A stretch of DNA of 64,000 nt, taken from positions 1-64,000 of the forward strand of contig JAUYTV010000050.1 of assembly GCA_030694985.1 (NCBI GenBank), given 5' to 3'. Origin of the DNA: Methanoregula sp. (GTDB lineage Archaea > Halobacteriota > Methanomicrobia > Methanomicrobiales > Methanospirillaceae). The number at the start of each line of letters is the position of its first letter. Positions within the stretch are counted from its first letter, which is position 1. The position numbers and the translations under genes were made by a program. Positions 19,598-27,691 of this stretch are shown here, in pieces. The notes beneath the pieces were generated by a model. It was not told the origin of the DNA. It saw nothing but the letters and a program-made list of their open reading frames with translations, and did no database searches.

Positions 19598-19743
19598 GGT
19601 AACCTATCGTTACGTCTGTTGTTCAATCCATATATGGTACCAAGCTGCAATATTTTTCAAAAATGACCGGGTAATTTTTCCCTGCGATTTCCTGCTCATG
19701 CAGATAATGGTACTGTCAGGGCCCGGATCTGAACGGATAGCCT

Positions 19744-19756
19744 TTTAATATATAAG
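19744..19756 (+). promoter_or_regulatory. TATA box, likely leaderless promoter
   Basis: TTTAATATATAAG lies 16-28 bases before the ATG at 19772. Archaeal transcription begins about 23-27 bases after the TATA centre, so the transcript should start almost at the start codon. That predicts a leaderless mRNA and explains the lack of a ribosome-binding site. Confidence 0.5.
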
Positions 19757-19771
19757 TCAAAAGTTGTTCTT

Positions 19772-20098
19772 ATGGAACTAGCTGAAAGTCTTAAGGAATT
19801 TGTTGAATCCGGACAGGACTGGGAACGCAAGAACACATCTGTAAAAGGTGTTTCCATAATCCGGCTTCCCCAGTACAAGAACAGGGCAGCATCCCTTGCC
19901 ATTGACATCAACCCAATCGGAGAAAACGGGCTCCCCATGAAGAAAAAAGGGATCATGATCATGAATGCCGCAGAGCTTTATGCCTTCAGGGAAGCGTTTA
20001 AAAATGAAAAACTTGACAATCTCATCAATGTATTAGAAGATGTCACCGGCCGCAAAACCACAGGAAAACCTGTCAAGGCAGATGTTGTGCAGCTGTAA
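19772..20098 (+). CDS. Conserved hypothetical protein, 108 aa
   Basis: A small soluble protein with no recognised domain. It has an acidic N-terminal helix (ELAESLKEFVES), a central strand-rich part, and MKKKGIMIMNAAELYAFREAF, which looks like a strand-helix pair. There is no signal peptide. The conserved-looking basic/aromatic pattern suggests a nucleic-acid or protein-binding fold, but that is speculation. A TATA box placed for leaderless transcription supports the start. It is followed by a lipoprotein reading frame on the same strand. Confidence 0.6.
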   Translation: MELAESLKEFVESGQDWERKNTSVKGVSIIRLPQYKNRAASLAIDINPIGENGLPMKKKGIMIMNAAELYAFREAFKNEKLDNLINVLEDVTGRKTTGKPVKADVVQL

Positions 20099-20140
20099 AT
20101 TATTATATTATTGGGGTAATTCACTGTAAGCGGAGGGATC

Positions 20141-20623
20141 ATTATCAGGAAATGGATAGCGGCTTTCATTGTCGTTCTTCTGGCAGCAGTAGCGATATCC
20201 GGGTGTTTTGGAGACCGGATGCCTTCCATCTCCAGCCCCACGCCTCCTGCGGTATTTGTCGATTATCAGCGCACCGGAGGTATCGCTGGTGTGGATGACC
20301 GGCTTGTAATTTTTGATAACGGGCTTGCAATCCTGTCGCGAAAAACTGTCAGCACTGAAATTGCGTTAAACAAGAGCGAACTTGAACGGATTACCGGAAT
20401 TTTTAATGAGGCGCAGTTCTCCATGCTGGGGAAAAATTATTCTGCCCGGCGCGGGACTGCTGATTATTTCCGGTATACTATCAGTTATCATGGAAAGACC
20501 GTAAATGCCGAAGAATCAGCAATTCCTCCATCATTGCAAACGGTGATTGACGAGATGAACCGCATCATCAATAAGGCTGACAGCAGTAAACGCGATCTTC
20601 CGTTTGCAAACCTGCCGTCATAA
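20141..20623 (+). CDS. Lipoprotein, unknown function, apparent non-canonical start
   Basis: The first ATG (20219) would begin after the signal peptide. Reading upstream in frame gives RKWIAAFIVVLLAAVAISGC, a textbook lipoprotein signal with lipobox. The frame stops at TAA 20117, and there is no ATG, GTG or TTG between that stop and 20219. A strong GGAGGG at 20132-20137 precedes ATT 20141 and ATC 20144, so initiation at an isoleucine codon is the simplest reading. The mature domain of about 135 residues includes DRLVIFDNG and ends in a helix (VIDEMNRII); no family is recognised. The start assignment is inferred. Confidence 0.6.
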   Translation: MIRKWIAAFIVVLLAAVAISGCFGDRMPSISSPTPPAVFVDYQRTGGIAGVDDRLVIFDNGLAILSRKTVSTEIALNKSELERITGIFNEAQFSMLGKNYSARRGTADYFRYTISYHGKTVNAEESAIPPSLQTVIDEMNRIINKADSSKRDLPFANLPS

Positions 20624-20714
20624 TTTTTAGCTCATCGCTGTTTTAAATGGGTAACGCTTGAAGTGAGTAAATTACAAAGATGGTGGCTGATGCCATTATA
20701 CCCCAAAATACGAT

Positions 20715-20830
20715 GAACGCCGCCGCCCCCGAGGGGACGCCCCCGCGGCGGTTTTGATGACTAAAATGTTGAAACCTCCATGCCCCGCCGTGCCTAAAGA
20801 GGGGCCCTGAGGCGGGGGAACCTCCCCAAC
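20715..20830 (+). ncRNA. GC-rich structured intergenic element (copy 1)
   Basis: In an AT-rich gap between convergent genes, about 110 bases are strongly GC-rich and fold into stems. CCGCCGC (20720-20726) pairs with GCGGCGG (20745-20751), GGTTT (20750-20754) with AAACC (20772-20776), and CCCCGCC (20783-20789) with GGCGGGG (20811-20817). The 3' part shares CCTNNAGAGG and GGAACCTCCCCAA with a second site at 47.3 kb at nearly the same spacing. It may be a small RNA or a dispersed structured repeat; the strand is a guess. A T run follows at 20834. Confidence 0.4.
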
Positions 20831-20914
20831 AAATTTTTTAATAACGATCTTATCCACATAAAACAGCGAAGAACCTAATTTTTTGAATAATTCAAAAAAA
20901 GAATTTGAATAGAG

Positions 20915-21808
20915 TTATTTATTTTCATACATGCACGACTGGACATCGTGACCGAGTTTGCCGATCGCGTCAGCGCGGCACCGCTGGCAGTGGCGCATCT
21001 GTTTGACATATTTTGCGCACTCGTCTTGCATCTTTCTCTTCATCTCCTGCGTGGGCGGGGCAATGTCGGCAAACTTGTACTGGGCGATCAGCGGGATGAC
21101 GTTGAAGGTGTACACACCCATCTCTCCGACTTTCTTTGCAATCGCAGGGATATGATCCTCGTTGATACCGGGGATATAAACCGTGTTGATCTTGACTATC
21201 ATGTGCCGCCTGACTGCTTCTTCAATACCCTTCATCTGCTGGGAGAGCAGTAATTTAGCACCTTCGAGTCCGGTATAACGCTTGCCCTTGTAATCGATGA
21301 ACTGGTAGATCTTGGCACCGATCTCGGGATCAATCGCATTGAGGGTTACGGTGATGTTGCCTACATCATATTTCTGGAGCAGGTCGATCTTGTCGGGTAG
21401 CACGAGACCATTGGTACTGATGCATTTGATCACGTTTGGATATTCTTCATGGAGGCGGCGGAGCGTTTCAAACGTCTCTTCGTTTGCCAGCGGTTCACCG
21501 GGCCCGGCAATGCCGACTACCTTGATGTAGTTATATTTCTCCACGACTTTTTTTACCATGTCCATGGACTCATCAGCATTCAATACCCGTGTGGTAACCC
21601 CGGGGCGGCTCTCGTTTACGCAGTCAAAGTCCCGGATGCAGTAATTGCACTGGATATTGCATTTCGGCGCAACGGGTATGTGACACCTGCCGAAGTTGTG
21701 GCATGCCTTTTCAGAAAAACAGGGATGTTCATTTATTTTGCGCATCTGCGCAGCGTCCCACTGGACTTTTTTTCCTGCAACCTCTGCAACCTTCACTTGA
21801 TCATCCAT
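20915..21808 (-). CDS. nifB: NifB, nitrogenase cofactor biosynthesis radical SAM enzyme
   Basis: The 297-residue protein has the NifB signature HPCFSEKACHNFGR followed by the radical-SAM motif CNIQCNYC and FDCVNESRPGVT. It ends with the CQRCRADAIG cysteine motif that binds the auxiliary clusters. It is the short archaeal form without the C-terminal NifX-like domain. NifB builds NifB-co (an 8Fe-9S-C precursor) for nitrogenase. ATG 21808 is chosen because the frame further upstream does not look like protein. No nifHDKEN gene lies nearby, so it may be a stand-alone locus or serve another cofactor. Confidence 0.92.
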   Translation of the reverse strand: MDDQVKVAEVAGKKVQWDAAQMRKINEHPCFSEKACHNFGRCHIPVAPKCNIQCNYCIRDFDCVNESRPGVTTRVLNADESMDMVKKVVEKYNYIKVVGIAGPGEPLANEETFETLRRLHEEYPNVIKCISTNGLVLPDKIDLLQKYDVGNITVTLNAIDPEIGAKIYQFIDYKGKRYTGLEGAKLLLSQQMKGIEEAVRRHMIVKINTVYIPGINEDHIPAIAKKVGEMGVYTFNVIPLIAQYKFADIAPPTQEMKRKMQDECAKYVKQMRHCQRCRADAIGKLGHDVQSCMYENK

Positions 21809-21999
21809 AGTCAACAACAACACGTTCGTTCTGTTGGTATAAATACCGTGCAATTGTGATATCGGTTCACAGCAACAAATGGAACGCGGTTTTATGATTG
21901 CCGGTACCATTTCCGGTGCATGTTTTTGTTTACCTGAACTGACGGGTCTCTCCGGATTACATGTATATGGTTGACCGGATTATTGTACTGGAGAAAACC

Positions 22000-22566
22000 A
22001 TGAAGAAGTCTGAGAAGGTCAAGGGCAGGGAAGCGGTTGCAGCCAAGAAAAGACTCTACCCCAAACTTGCGATGGTTGCGGCAGCAGGCATACTTATCCT
22101 TGTTGTCATCGGGTATATCCTGCTCAATCCTTCCGGTGCAAAGAGCGGGGATATGGTGACTGTAGAATATACTGGCAGTCTTACTGATGGAACGGTCTTT
22201 GATTCGAATGTGAATGCAACCCCGCTTACATTTATTATCGGGCAGGGCAGGGTTATCAAGGGATTAGAAGAAGGAGTCAAAGGCATGTCCCAGGGAGAGA
22301 CAAAGACTGTGAAGATTCCGGTAGACAAAGCCTATGGCCCGTATAATGATGCACTGCTCCATGTAGTGAACCGTTCGACTTTGCCTGCTGATGTAAAGCC
22401 AGAAGTTGGGAGTGTTCTGACAATTACTAGGAAACCCGATGGGGCTGTTGCGCGGGTAAAAATCATCAATGTCACGCCGTCAACGATCACCTGGGATGAG
22501 AATCATGCACTTGCGGGAAAAGATCTTGTTTTTACGATCCGGTTGATTGAGTTACAAAAAGGCTGA
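22000..22566 (+). CDS. Membrane-anchored FKBP-type peptidyl-prolyl isomerase (SlyD-like)
   Basis: A basic N-terminus is followed by a transmembrane helix at about residues 27-46 (LAMVAAAGILILVVIGYIL), then an FKBP domain facing outside. FKBP landmarks are VTVEYTGSLTDGTVFDSN, PLTFIIGQGRVIKGLEEG and a terminal FTIRLIEL strand. The insertion between the two halves (NRSTLPADVKPEVG and onward) matches the IF chaperone domain of SlyD-type archaeal FKBPs. It probably assists folding of exported proteins. ATG 22000 has GGAG six bases upstream; the frame extends 13 codons further up without support. Confidence 0.9.
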   Translation: MKKSEKVKGREAVAAKKRLYPKLAMVAAAGILILVVIGYILLNPSGAKSGDMVTVEYTGSLTDGTVFDSNVNATPLTFIIGQGRVIKGLEEGVKGMSQGETKTVKIPVDKAYGPYNDALLHVVNRSTLPADVKPEVGSVLTITRKPDGAVARVKIINVTPSTITWDENHALAGKDLVFTIRLIELQKG

Positions 22567-22611
22567 TACTTTTTTTAATCGTTCACTTATGGATTGTCCA
22601 ACCATTTTTTT

Positions 22612-22672
22612 TAGATCTGTGCTCAACGATGCATACATGAAACTTTTTCAAGTTCTCATAAGCACAGATCTA
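22612..22672. repeat. 12-bp inverted repeat upstream of the 103-aa gene
   Basis: TAGATCTGTGCT (22612-22623) and its exact reverse complement AGCACAGATCTA (22661-22672) flank 37 bases. Within them AACTT and AAGTT form a second, nested hairpin. The element lies 28 bases before the ATG at 22700, in the leader or promoter. It could be an operator or an RNA hairpin. Confidence 0.5.
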
Positions 22673-22699
22673 TGAGAAATACATTCGGGACCAGACACT

Positions 22700-23011
22700 A
22701 TGAAATTAGGAAAATACGACTTCAAGTACCAGATCCTTATCTCCGGGCAGGAACTGGAAGAACTCCAGAGATTTACTGGTGATATGGCGGAATCATTTGG
22801 ACTTGATGACCGGATCTATGCGTATAAGGGAAAGCGTCCTATCGGATTATTCCGGTGGGATCTGGAGTGTCTTGAAGAAGTTATCAGTTGGGGGCTTGAA
22901 GATTCAGAAACATACCCGGACAAAACGGCACCAGAATATATCGCTATACTCAACCTTCATAACCGTATCAAACGACTCTTGGAAGAGATAGAACAGGGTC
23001 GCGAAGGATAG
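22700..23011 (+). CDS. Hypothetical protein, 103 aa
   Basis: A soluble, mostly helical protein with no signal peptide and no family I recognise. It carries an aromatic N-terminal strand (KYDFKYQILISG), a central RIYAYKGKRPIGLFRWD segment, and a charged C-terminal helix (NLHNRIKRLLEEIEQ). Codon use looks native and the frame is well closed. A strong nested inverted repeat sits directly upstream and may control it. No clear ribosome-binding site precedes ATG 22700. Confidence 0.55.
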   Translation: MKLGKYDFKYQILISGQELEELQRFTGDMAESFGLDDRIYAYKGKRPIGLFRWDLECLEEVISWGLEDSETYPDKTAPEYIAILNLHNRIKRLLEEIEQGREG

Positions 23012-23133
23012 AAAAAATCCCGGTCTGCATTTTATGGAAAAGTCAGCCCTGAAAAATCTGCGTTCATCGCTGTAATCCCCGGCGAAAAATTCCTTGATCG
23101 GAAATGCTTGTAAAAAATCACGGGTCGTGTTAT

Positions 23134-23226
23134 TACCTGAAAATTTTACACTAATTTACAGAACCTTTTTGTTCTCACGCGCCAATCAATCTGTAAATAC
23201 CTGAAGATTTTACAAAAAATTACAGA
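23134..23226 (+). promoter_or_regulatory. Two 29-bp direct repeats before the Fic gene (candidate operators)
   Basis: Two 29-base copies begin at 23134 and 23198, 64 bases apart. Both start TACCTGA(A/G)(A)ATTTTACA and end TTACAGA, with differences only in the middle. The second copy ends 22 bases before the Fic ATG. An additional TCTGTAAA overlapping its start is the reverse complement of the TTTACAGA end. The Fic protein has a C-terminal winged helix, so self-binding here is a reasonable hypothesis. Confidence 0.5.
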
Positions 23227-23247
23227 TATTAGTAGTTCAGGTGCGGG

Positions 23248-24576
23248 ATGAAAATACCTCAGAAACCACCGGATTTCGGCAGGGTATTGTCGGATGATCT
23301 AAAAAAGTATAATGATCTGGCGAGCAGGGTGAACCAGAAAAATGAGGAATCAGAGGAAATACGCAAACTGATCCGGAAATACAACGAGCAGGAGTATATC
23401 CACTGGGATGATCTACGGCGAAAGAAAATACCCTATGATCCCACCGCATTCTGGTACGTGATACGCACCATCCGCAGCACGAAGTACCGCGAGATACGGA
23501 TTGGCGATGAGAAATTTCCCTTCTATACCCCGGAAAACTTCTTAAAACAGCTACACCTCATCGACAAGGCATCTCCTGCCTCGTTCGACTGGCTGTTTGG
23601 AGAAGTTCCAAGCAAGGCGAATAAAAAACAATATCTCATCAATTCCTTAATGGAAGAGGCCATCGCCTCCAGCCAGCTCGAAGGAGCGGCAACAACCCGG
23701 CCTGTGGCAAAGAAGATCCTTCGGGAAGGCAGGAAACCGAAAAATATCTATGAGCAGATGATCGTCAATAATTACCGGACGGTTCTGCGCCTCAAGGATA
23801 TCAGGGATAAACCGCTCTCAAAGGCACTCATCCTTGAGATCCACGGGGAAATAACGCGGGATACGATGGAAAGCGTGAGCGACGAGTCCGATTTCCGGTC
23901 CTGCGATGTTGTTGTGGGGGACAAAGTCGATCCAACAAAGATTTACCACTATGCTCCCGGGTGTGAAAAAATCCCGGCGATGATCGATGATCTCATCGCA
24001 TTCACAAATAACAATGAAGAATTCATCCATCCCATTGTCAAGGCGATCATTATCCATTTCCTTATCGGGTATATCCACCCGTTCAGGGACGGAAACGGCA
24101 GGACTGCACGGGCACTTTTTTACTGGTTTGCACTCAAGCATCACTATGATCTGCTTGAGTATATCTCAATTTCACGGATTTTTTTGCATGCCCCCGTCCA
24201 ATACACGCGGGCATACCAGTTAACCGAGACCGATGGGAATGATATGACCTATTTTATTGATTTCAATATTCATGTCATCACCCGTGCACTGGAAGACCTG
24301 AAGAAGTATATCATTCTCAAAAAAGAGGAAGAGGCTGAATCGCTCCAGCTTGTTGAAGAAATTCCTGACCTTTCATTCCGGCAGGCTGAAATCCTCAGGG
24401 ACTTTGTCAGGCATCCGACCCGGCATTATACAATCAGCGAGATCTCCGGAAAATACAAGATATCCCTGCCTACAGCCCGTACGGATCTTCTCCTGCTTGA
24501 GAGCAAGGGAAAACTGAAAAAATATAAGGATGGTAAACGGCAGATTTTCATATACAAAGTAGGGACGCGGCAATGA
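23248..24576 (+). CDS. Fic-domain protein with winged-helix C-terminus
   Basis: The Fic active-site motif HPFRDGNGRTAR occupies residues 277-288 and is intact, predicting nucleotidyl (usually AMP) transfer to protein hydroxyls. An N-terminal inhibitory helix is visible as SSQLEG (141-146), matching the (S/T)xxxE(G/N) rule of class II, self-inhibited Fic proteins. Residues about 375-435 form a winged helix (TISEISGKYKISLPTARTDL). At 442 residues it resembles the Fic/DOC proteins with DUF4172-like N-terminus, without a visible antitoxin partner. Direct repeats upstream may be its operators. Confidence 0.9.
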   Translation: MKIPQKPPDFGRVLSDDLKKYNDLASRVNQKNEESEEIRKLIRKYNEQEYIHWDDLRRKKIPYDPTAFWYVIRTIRSTKYREIRIGDEKFPFYTPENFLKQLHLIDKASPASFDWLFGEVPSKANKKQYLINSLMEEAIASSQLEGAATTRPVAKKILREGRKPKNIYEQMIVNNYRTVLRLKDIRDKPLSKALILEIHGEITRDTMESVSDESDFRSCDVVVGDKVDPTKIYHYAPGCEKIPAMIDDLIAFTNNNEEFIHPIVKAIIIHFLIGYIHPFRDGNGRTARALFYWFALKHHYDLLEYISISRIFLHAPVQYTRAYQLTETDGNDMTYFIDFNIHVITRALEDLKKYIILKKEEEAESLQLVEEIPDLSFRQAEILRDFVRHPTRHYTISEISGKYKISLPTARTDLLLLESKGKLKKYKDGKRQIFIYKVGTRQ

Positions 24577-24640
24577 CTCCCCCCTTGCCCGCAGATGAAA
24601 AATTATCCACTGCTCACTTAAAAAAACAAAAAAAACAACA

Positions 24641-24714
24641 TGGGCCTGACCGGATTCGAACCGGTGACCTCCGCCGTGTAAGGGCGACGTCATAACCAAC
24701 TAGACCACAAGCCC
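24641..24714 (-). tRNA. tRNA-Val (UAC anticodon)
   Basis: On the minus strand the 74-base sequence folds as a tRNA. The acceptor stem GGGCTTG pairs with CAGGCCC, the D arm contains GGTCTAGTTGGTTATGAC, and the anticodon loop CTTACAC sits in a GC-rich stem. The T arm is CCGGTTCGAATCCGG. The anticodon TAC decodes GUA valine. Discriminator A is present; CCA is not encoded. No intron is visible. The upstream side carries an 18-base perfect palindrome. Confidence 0.95.
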
Positions 24715-24737
24715 AATTTCTTACTAATGTCACCCTG

Positions 24738-24755
24738 AACACTATTAATAGTGTT
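24738..24755. repeat. 18-bp perfect palindrome upstream of tRNA-Val
   Basis: AACACTATTAATAGTGTT is identical to its reverse complement. It lies 24-41 bases upstream of the tRNA-Val 5' end on the minus strand, where the TATA element should be. Its AT-rich centre may itself be the TATA box. Confidence 0.5.
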
Positions 24756-24780
24756 GATTAAAAAACACCGCATCAGGGAT

Positions 24781-24788
24781 AAAAAAAA
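24781..24788 (-). terminator. Poly-T terminator of the por operon
   Basis: Eight consecutive T on the minus strand begin immediately after the porB stop codon, ahead of the tRNA-Val promoter region. Confidence 0.5.
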
Positions 24789-25691
24789 TTATTCTTTTTT
24801 AGGAGGAAGCTTGATATCGATGCCGAACTTCTCAGCATTCTTATCAGCGATCGCCTGGATAGCTGCGATCTCTGCATCCTGCCGTTTGGGTTTGAAAAGG
24901 TGGCGGAACCGCTTCTGGGTTTTTAAATACTCTTCTACGGGTTTTCGCACCACTTTTTTTACCTTTGTAACCTTGCCCTCGATCATCTCGTAGTTGACCC
25001 AGAGCCCGGTCTCAATTGCGAGTTTTGCGATCGCAATCGTCTGTTCGCCTTCAAATCCCCATCCCGTGCAGCAGGGTGCATGAACCTGCACATAGCTGGG
25101 ACCCGGGGTAGCGATCGCTTTTTCCACCTTCTGGAGGAGATCGGCAGGATAGGCTATTGAAGTTGTTGCCACGTAGGGCGCACCATGTGCTGCAAGTATT
25201 GCCGGCATGTCCTTTTTCTGCCGCTTGTTGCCAAACGAACATTTACCAGCCGGGCTGGTTGTCGTGCTGGCATCGTACGGTGTTGCACCGGAGCGCTGGA
25301 TACCGGTGTTCATATAGGCTTCATTATCATAGCAGACGTATGTGAAGTCATGGCCGCGTTCAAAAGCGCCGCTGATGCAGATCATACCGATATCAAACGT
25401 TGCCCCGTCTCCGGCCATGATCACAACTTTTTCCTTTCTGCCCTGTTTTTTTAGCGATGCCTCGACACCGGATGCAATTGCGGCCGCATTCTCAAAGAGA
25501 GAGTGGATCCATGGTACTTTCCATGCAGTCTCCGGGTAAGGTGTGGAGAACACCTCCATACAACCCGTTGATGAAACAAAGATCGAGTCTTTACCCGCTG
25601 CCTTTGTCACAAGCCGTGCAGCAAGGGCTGCACCACAACCTCCGCAGGCCCGGTGGCCGCAGTCGAACAACTCACAGGTATTTTCTGTCAT
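24789..25691 (-). CDS. porB: Pyruvate:ferredoxin oxidoreductase beta subunit
   Basis: The 300-residue chain binds thiamine pyrophosphate. [15 protein letters not shown] contains the cluster cysteines, and [11 protein letters not shown] followed by [15 protein letters not shown] forms the TPP/Mg motif. Further cysteines in APCCTGWG complete the 4Fe-4S ligands seen in archaeal PorB. The enzyme interconverts pyruvate and acetyl-CoA plus CO2 with ferredoxin; in methanogens it works mainly toward pyruvate synthesis. It begins one base after the porA stop, last of porC-porD-porA-porB, and a T run ends the unit. Confidence 0.94.
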   Translation of the reverse strand: MTENTCELFDCGHRACGGCGAALAARLVTKAAGKDSIFVSSTGCMEVFSTPYPETAWKVPWIHSLFENAAAIASGVEASLKKQGRKEKVVIMAGDGATFDIGMICISGAFERGHDFTYVCYDNEAYMNTGIQRSGATPYDASTTTSPAGKCSFGNKRQKKDMPAILAAHGAPYVATTSIAYPADLLQKVEKAIATPGPSYVQVHAPCCTGWGFEGEQTIAIAKLAIETGLWVNYEMIEGKVTKVKKVVRKPVEEYLKTQKRFRHLFKPKRQDAEIAAIQAIADKNAEKFGIDIKLPPKKE

Positions 25692-25692
25692 T

Positions 25693-26847
25693 TCAGATCA
25701 GCTCCTTGCGCAGACCGTAGAACTGATCTCCCGGCCCTTTTTCACAAAGTGCGACAATCTCTTTTAAGTCCCGTTTCCTTACATCCCTGCCGCCAAGTCC
25801 AAGCACATAGCCTTTCACCGGAATGGAAGAACCGTAGAGAGCGTTTCTTATTTCCATAACTGTTGCACCTTTTGCGCCGAGCGAGATATTCTTGTCAAGC
25901 ACAGCCACGCGTTTGACATGGGAAAGCATCTTTGCAATCTCTTCACCGGGGAATGGCCGGAAGACACGGATCTTTAACAGCCCGACTTTCTTTCCTTCCG
26001 CCCGCATCTCATCGATGGAGTCCTTGATGGTCCCGCAGATGGAACCCATGGCAATGATTGCGGTGTCTGCATCCTCTAAACGATAACCTTCGATAAGGGC
26101 ACTGTAGTCCCGGCCGAACATTGCGCCGAACTCTTTACCGGCCTTTGCGATCACAGCTTTTGCCCGCTTCTGGGCCTGGTCCATCTCGTACCGGAACTCA
26201 AGGTAATAATCCGGTGTGGCATACATGCCAAAGCTGATCGGGTCTGCCGCGTCAAGGCGCTCGAGCGGGTTGAACTTCGGGAGGTATTTATCCACATCTT
26301 CCTGCGTGAGCATATCCACTGGTTCATAGGTATGGGAGAGGATAAAACCGTCAAAGCAGACAAACGCGGGGAGCTGGATGGAATGGTCTTCTGCCACCTT
26401 GTAAGCGAGCACGTGCAGGTCGGTTGCTTCCTGGTTATCCTCGGCATAGAACTGGAGCCAGCCGGAATCCCTTAAAGAGATCGAGTCCTGCTGGTCGTTC
26501 CAGATCGAGAGCGGGGCCCCCATCGCCCGGTTGGCAATGGACATGACGATGGGCAGGCGCATACCTGCGGCATTGAAGCAGACCTCGGCCATCAGCATCA
26601 GGCCCTGTGAGGTTGTCGCAGAGTAGGTCCGTGACCCCGCCGCGCTGGCACCCACGCAGGCAGAGAGCGCGGAGAGTTCGTTCTCGACCGTGATGTATTC
26701 GGCATCGAGCTGGCAGTTTGCCACAAATTCTGCCAATGCCTCAACGATGTGGGTCTGGGGGGTGATCGGGTAGGCGGAGATCACCTGCGGACGGCAGAGA
26801 CGGACTGCCTCTGCGACTGCATGCGACCCCTCGGTTATCTCCATCAT
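25693..26847 (-). CDS. porA: Pyruvate:ferredoxin oxidoreductase alpha subunit
   Basis: The 384 residues begin with the substrate/TPP-domain signature [27 protein letters not shown], split by convention into the domain I core. [20 protein letters not shown] and TTSQGLMLM are further family blocks. [12 protein letters not shown] segment near the end is typical of PorA. It pairs with PorB to form the catalytic core. Its ATG follows the porD stop directly, and porB starts one base after its own stop, showing tight coupling. Confidence 0.95.
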   Translation of the reverse strand: MMEITEGSHAVAEAVRLCRPQVISAYPITPQTHIVEALAEFVANCQLDAEYITVENELSALSACVGASAAGSRTYSATTSQGLMLMAEVCFNAAGMRLPIVMSIANRAMGAPLSIWNDQQDSISLRDSGWLQFYAEDNQEATDLHVLAYKVAEDHSIQLPAFVCFDGFILSHTYEPVDMLTQEDVDKYLPKFNPLERLDAADPISFGMYATPDYYLEFRYEMDQAQKRAKAVIAKAGKEFGAMFGRDYSALIEGYRLEDADTAIIAMGSICGTIKDSIDEMRAEGKKVGLLKIRVFRPFPGEEIAKMLSHVKRVAVLDKNISLGAKGATVMEIRNALYGSSIPVKGYVLGLGGRDVRKRDLKEIVALCEKGPGDQFYGLRKELI

Positions 26848-27108
26848 TTATTTTTCCTCCTGTTTCATGGCGATTGCTTCTTTAGGGCATTCAACTGCGC
26901 AGATGCCGCAACCCTTACAATAGGTATAATCGGGATCAAAGAATCCTTCAGCATCCTCATTTATGCATCCTTCGGGGCACAATGTTCTGCACATCCCGCA
27001 TTTCGAGCACTTCTCGTGATCGTATAATGGCTTGAACACACGCCATGAACCCGTCTTGTTGTCTCGCGCTTTTCCCGGCCGTGCCCGGCACCCGACAGCG
27101 AGTGCCAT
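26848..27108 (-). CDS. porD: Pyruvate:ferredoxin oxidoreductase delta subunit (ferredoxin)
   Basis: An 86-residue 2x[4Fe-4S] ferredoxin-like subunit. The two cluster motifs are CSKCGMCRTLCPEGC and CKGCGICAVECP, each with the CxxCxxCxxxCP spacing. It passes electrons from the TPP site of PorAB to free ferredoxin. Its ATG shares one base with the porC stop codon (TAATG), and the porA ATG follows its stop without a gap. Confidence 0.95.
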   Translation of the reverse strand: MALAVGCRARPGKARDNKTGSWRVFKPLYDHEKCSKCGMCRTLCPEGCINEDAEGFFDPDYTYCKGCGICAVECPKEAIAMKQEEK

Positions 27109-27650
27109 TATGCCGCCCCCTTGACAATATCGAATGCCACCCGCGCAGCATCGATATTCTTAGCTGCAAGTTCCTTGGGGAAACGATGATTAAGTGCTTT
27201 TTCGAGTGCGGAGAACTGGATCTCGCCCGATGCAGCTGCAAACGCTCCCATAAGGGAAGTGTTAGTTATTGGCAACCCGATCGCCTTGAGTGCGATGGAC
27301 GTGGCATCAATCGTGATGAGCTTCACACCATCCGGCACTTTATAATCCGGCTTCTTTTCCGTGTTTACGATCACAATGCCTCCTAGCTTCACTCCCATGA
27401 ACACGTTCACGTCTTTGATTAGGGTGCTGTCCTGCACGATGATGTAATCAGGTTCATACACCTGACTTCGTTTCCGTATTTTTTTGTCATCAAACCTGAC
27501 AAATGCCTGCACTGGCGCCCCGCGTCGTTCAACGCCAAACGCCGGGAATGCCTGGGCAAAGACGCCGCCTTCAAATGCGGCAACTGCAATCAGTTCAGCA
27601 GCAGTGACCGACCCCTGTCCGCCCCTGCCGTGGATACGTAGTTCTCTCAA
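27108..27650 (-). CDS. porC: Pyruvate:ferredoxin oxidoreductase gamma subunit
   Basis: This 180-residue chain has the conserved GRGGQGSVTAAELIA start and FGVERRGAPVQAFVRF, the CoA-binding domain III signature of 2-oxoacid oxidoreductases. It is first in the porCDAB operon, the standard archaeal order. The start ATG 27650 lies 41 bases from the convergent-side end of the marker 12 gene. No strong TATA was isolated in that short gap, so the promoter may lie inside the neighbouring gene. Confidence 0.94.
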   Translation of the reverse strand: MRELRIHGRGGQGSVTAAELIAVAAFEGGVFAQAFPAFGVERRGAPVQAFVRFDDKKIRKRSQVYEPDYIIVQDSTLIKDVNVFMGVKLGGIVIVNTEKKPDYKVPDGVKLITIDATSIALKAIGLPITNTSLMGAFAAASGEIQFSALEKALNHRFPKELAAKNIDAARVAFDIVKGAA

Positions 27651-27691
27651 GGAAAATCCCCAATAATCTTACATGATTAATCAATATAAAC

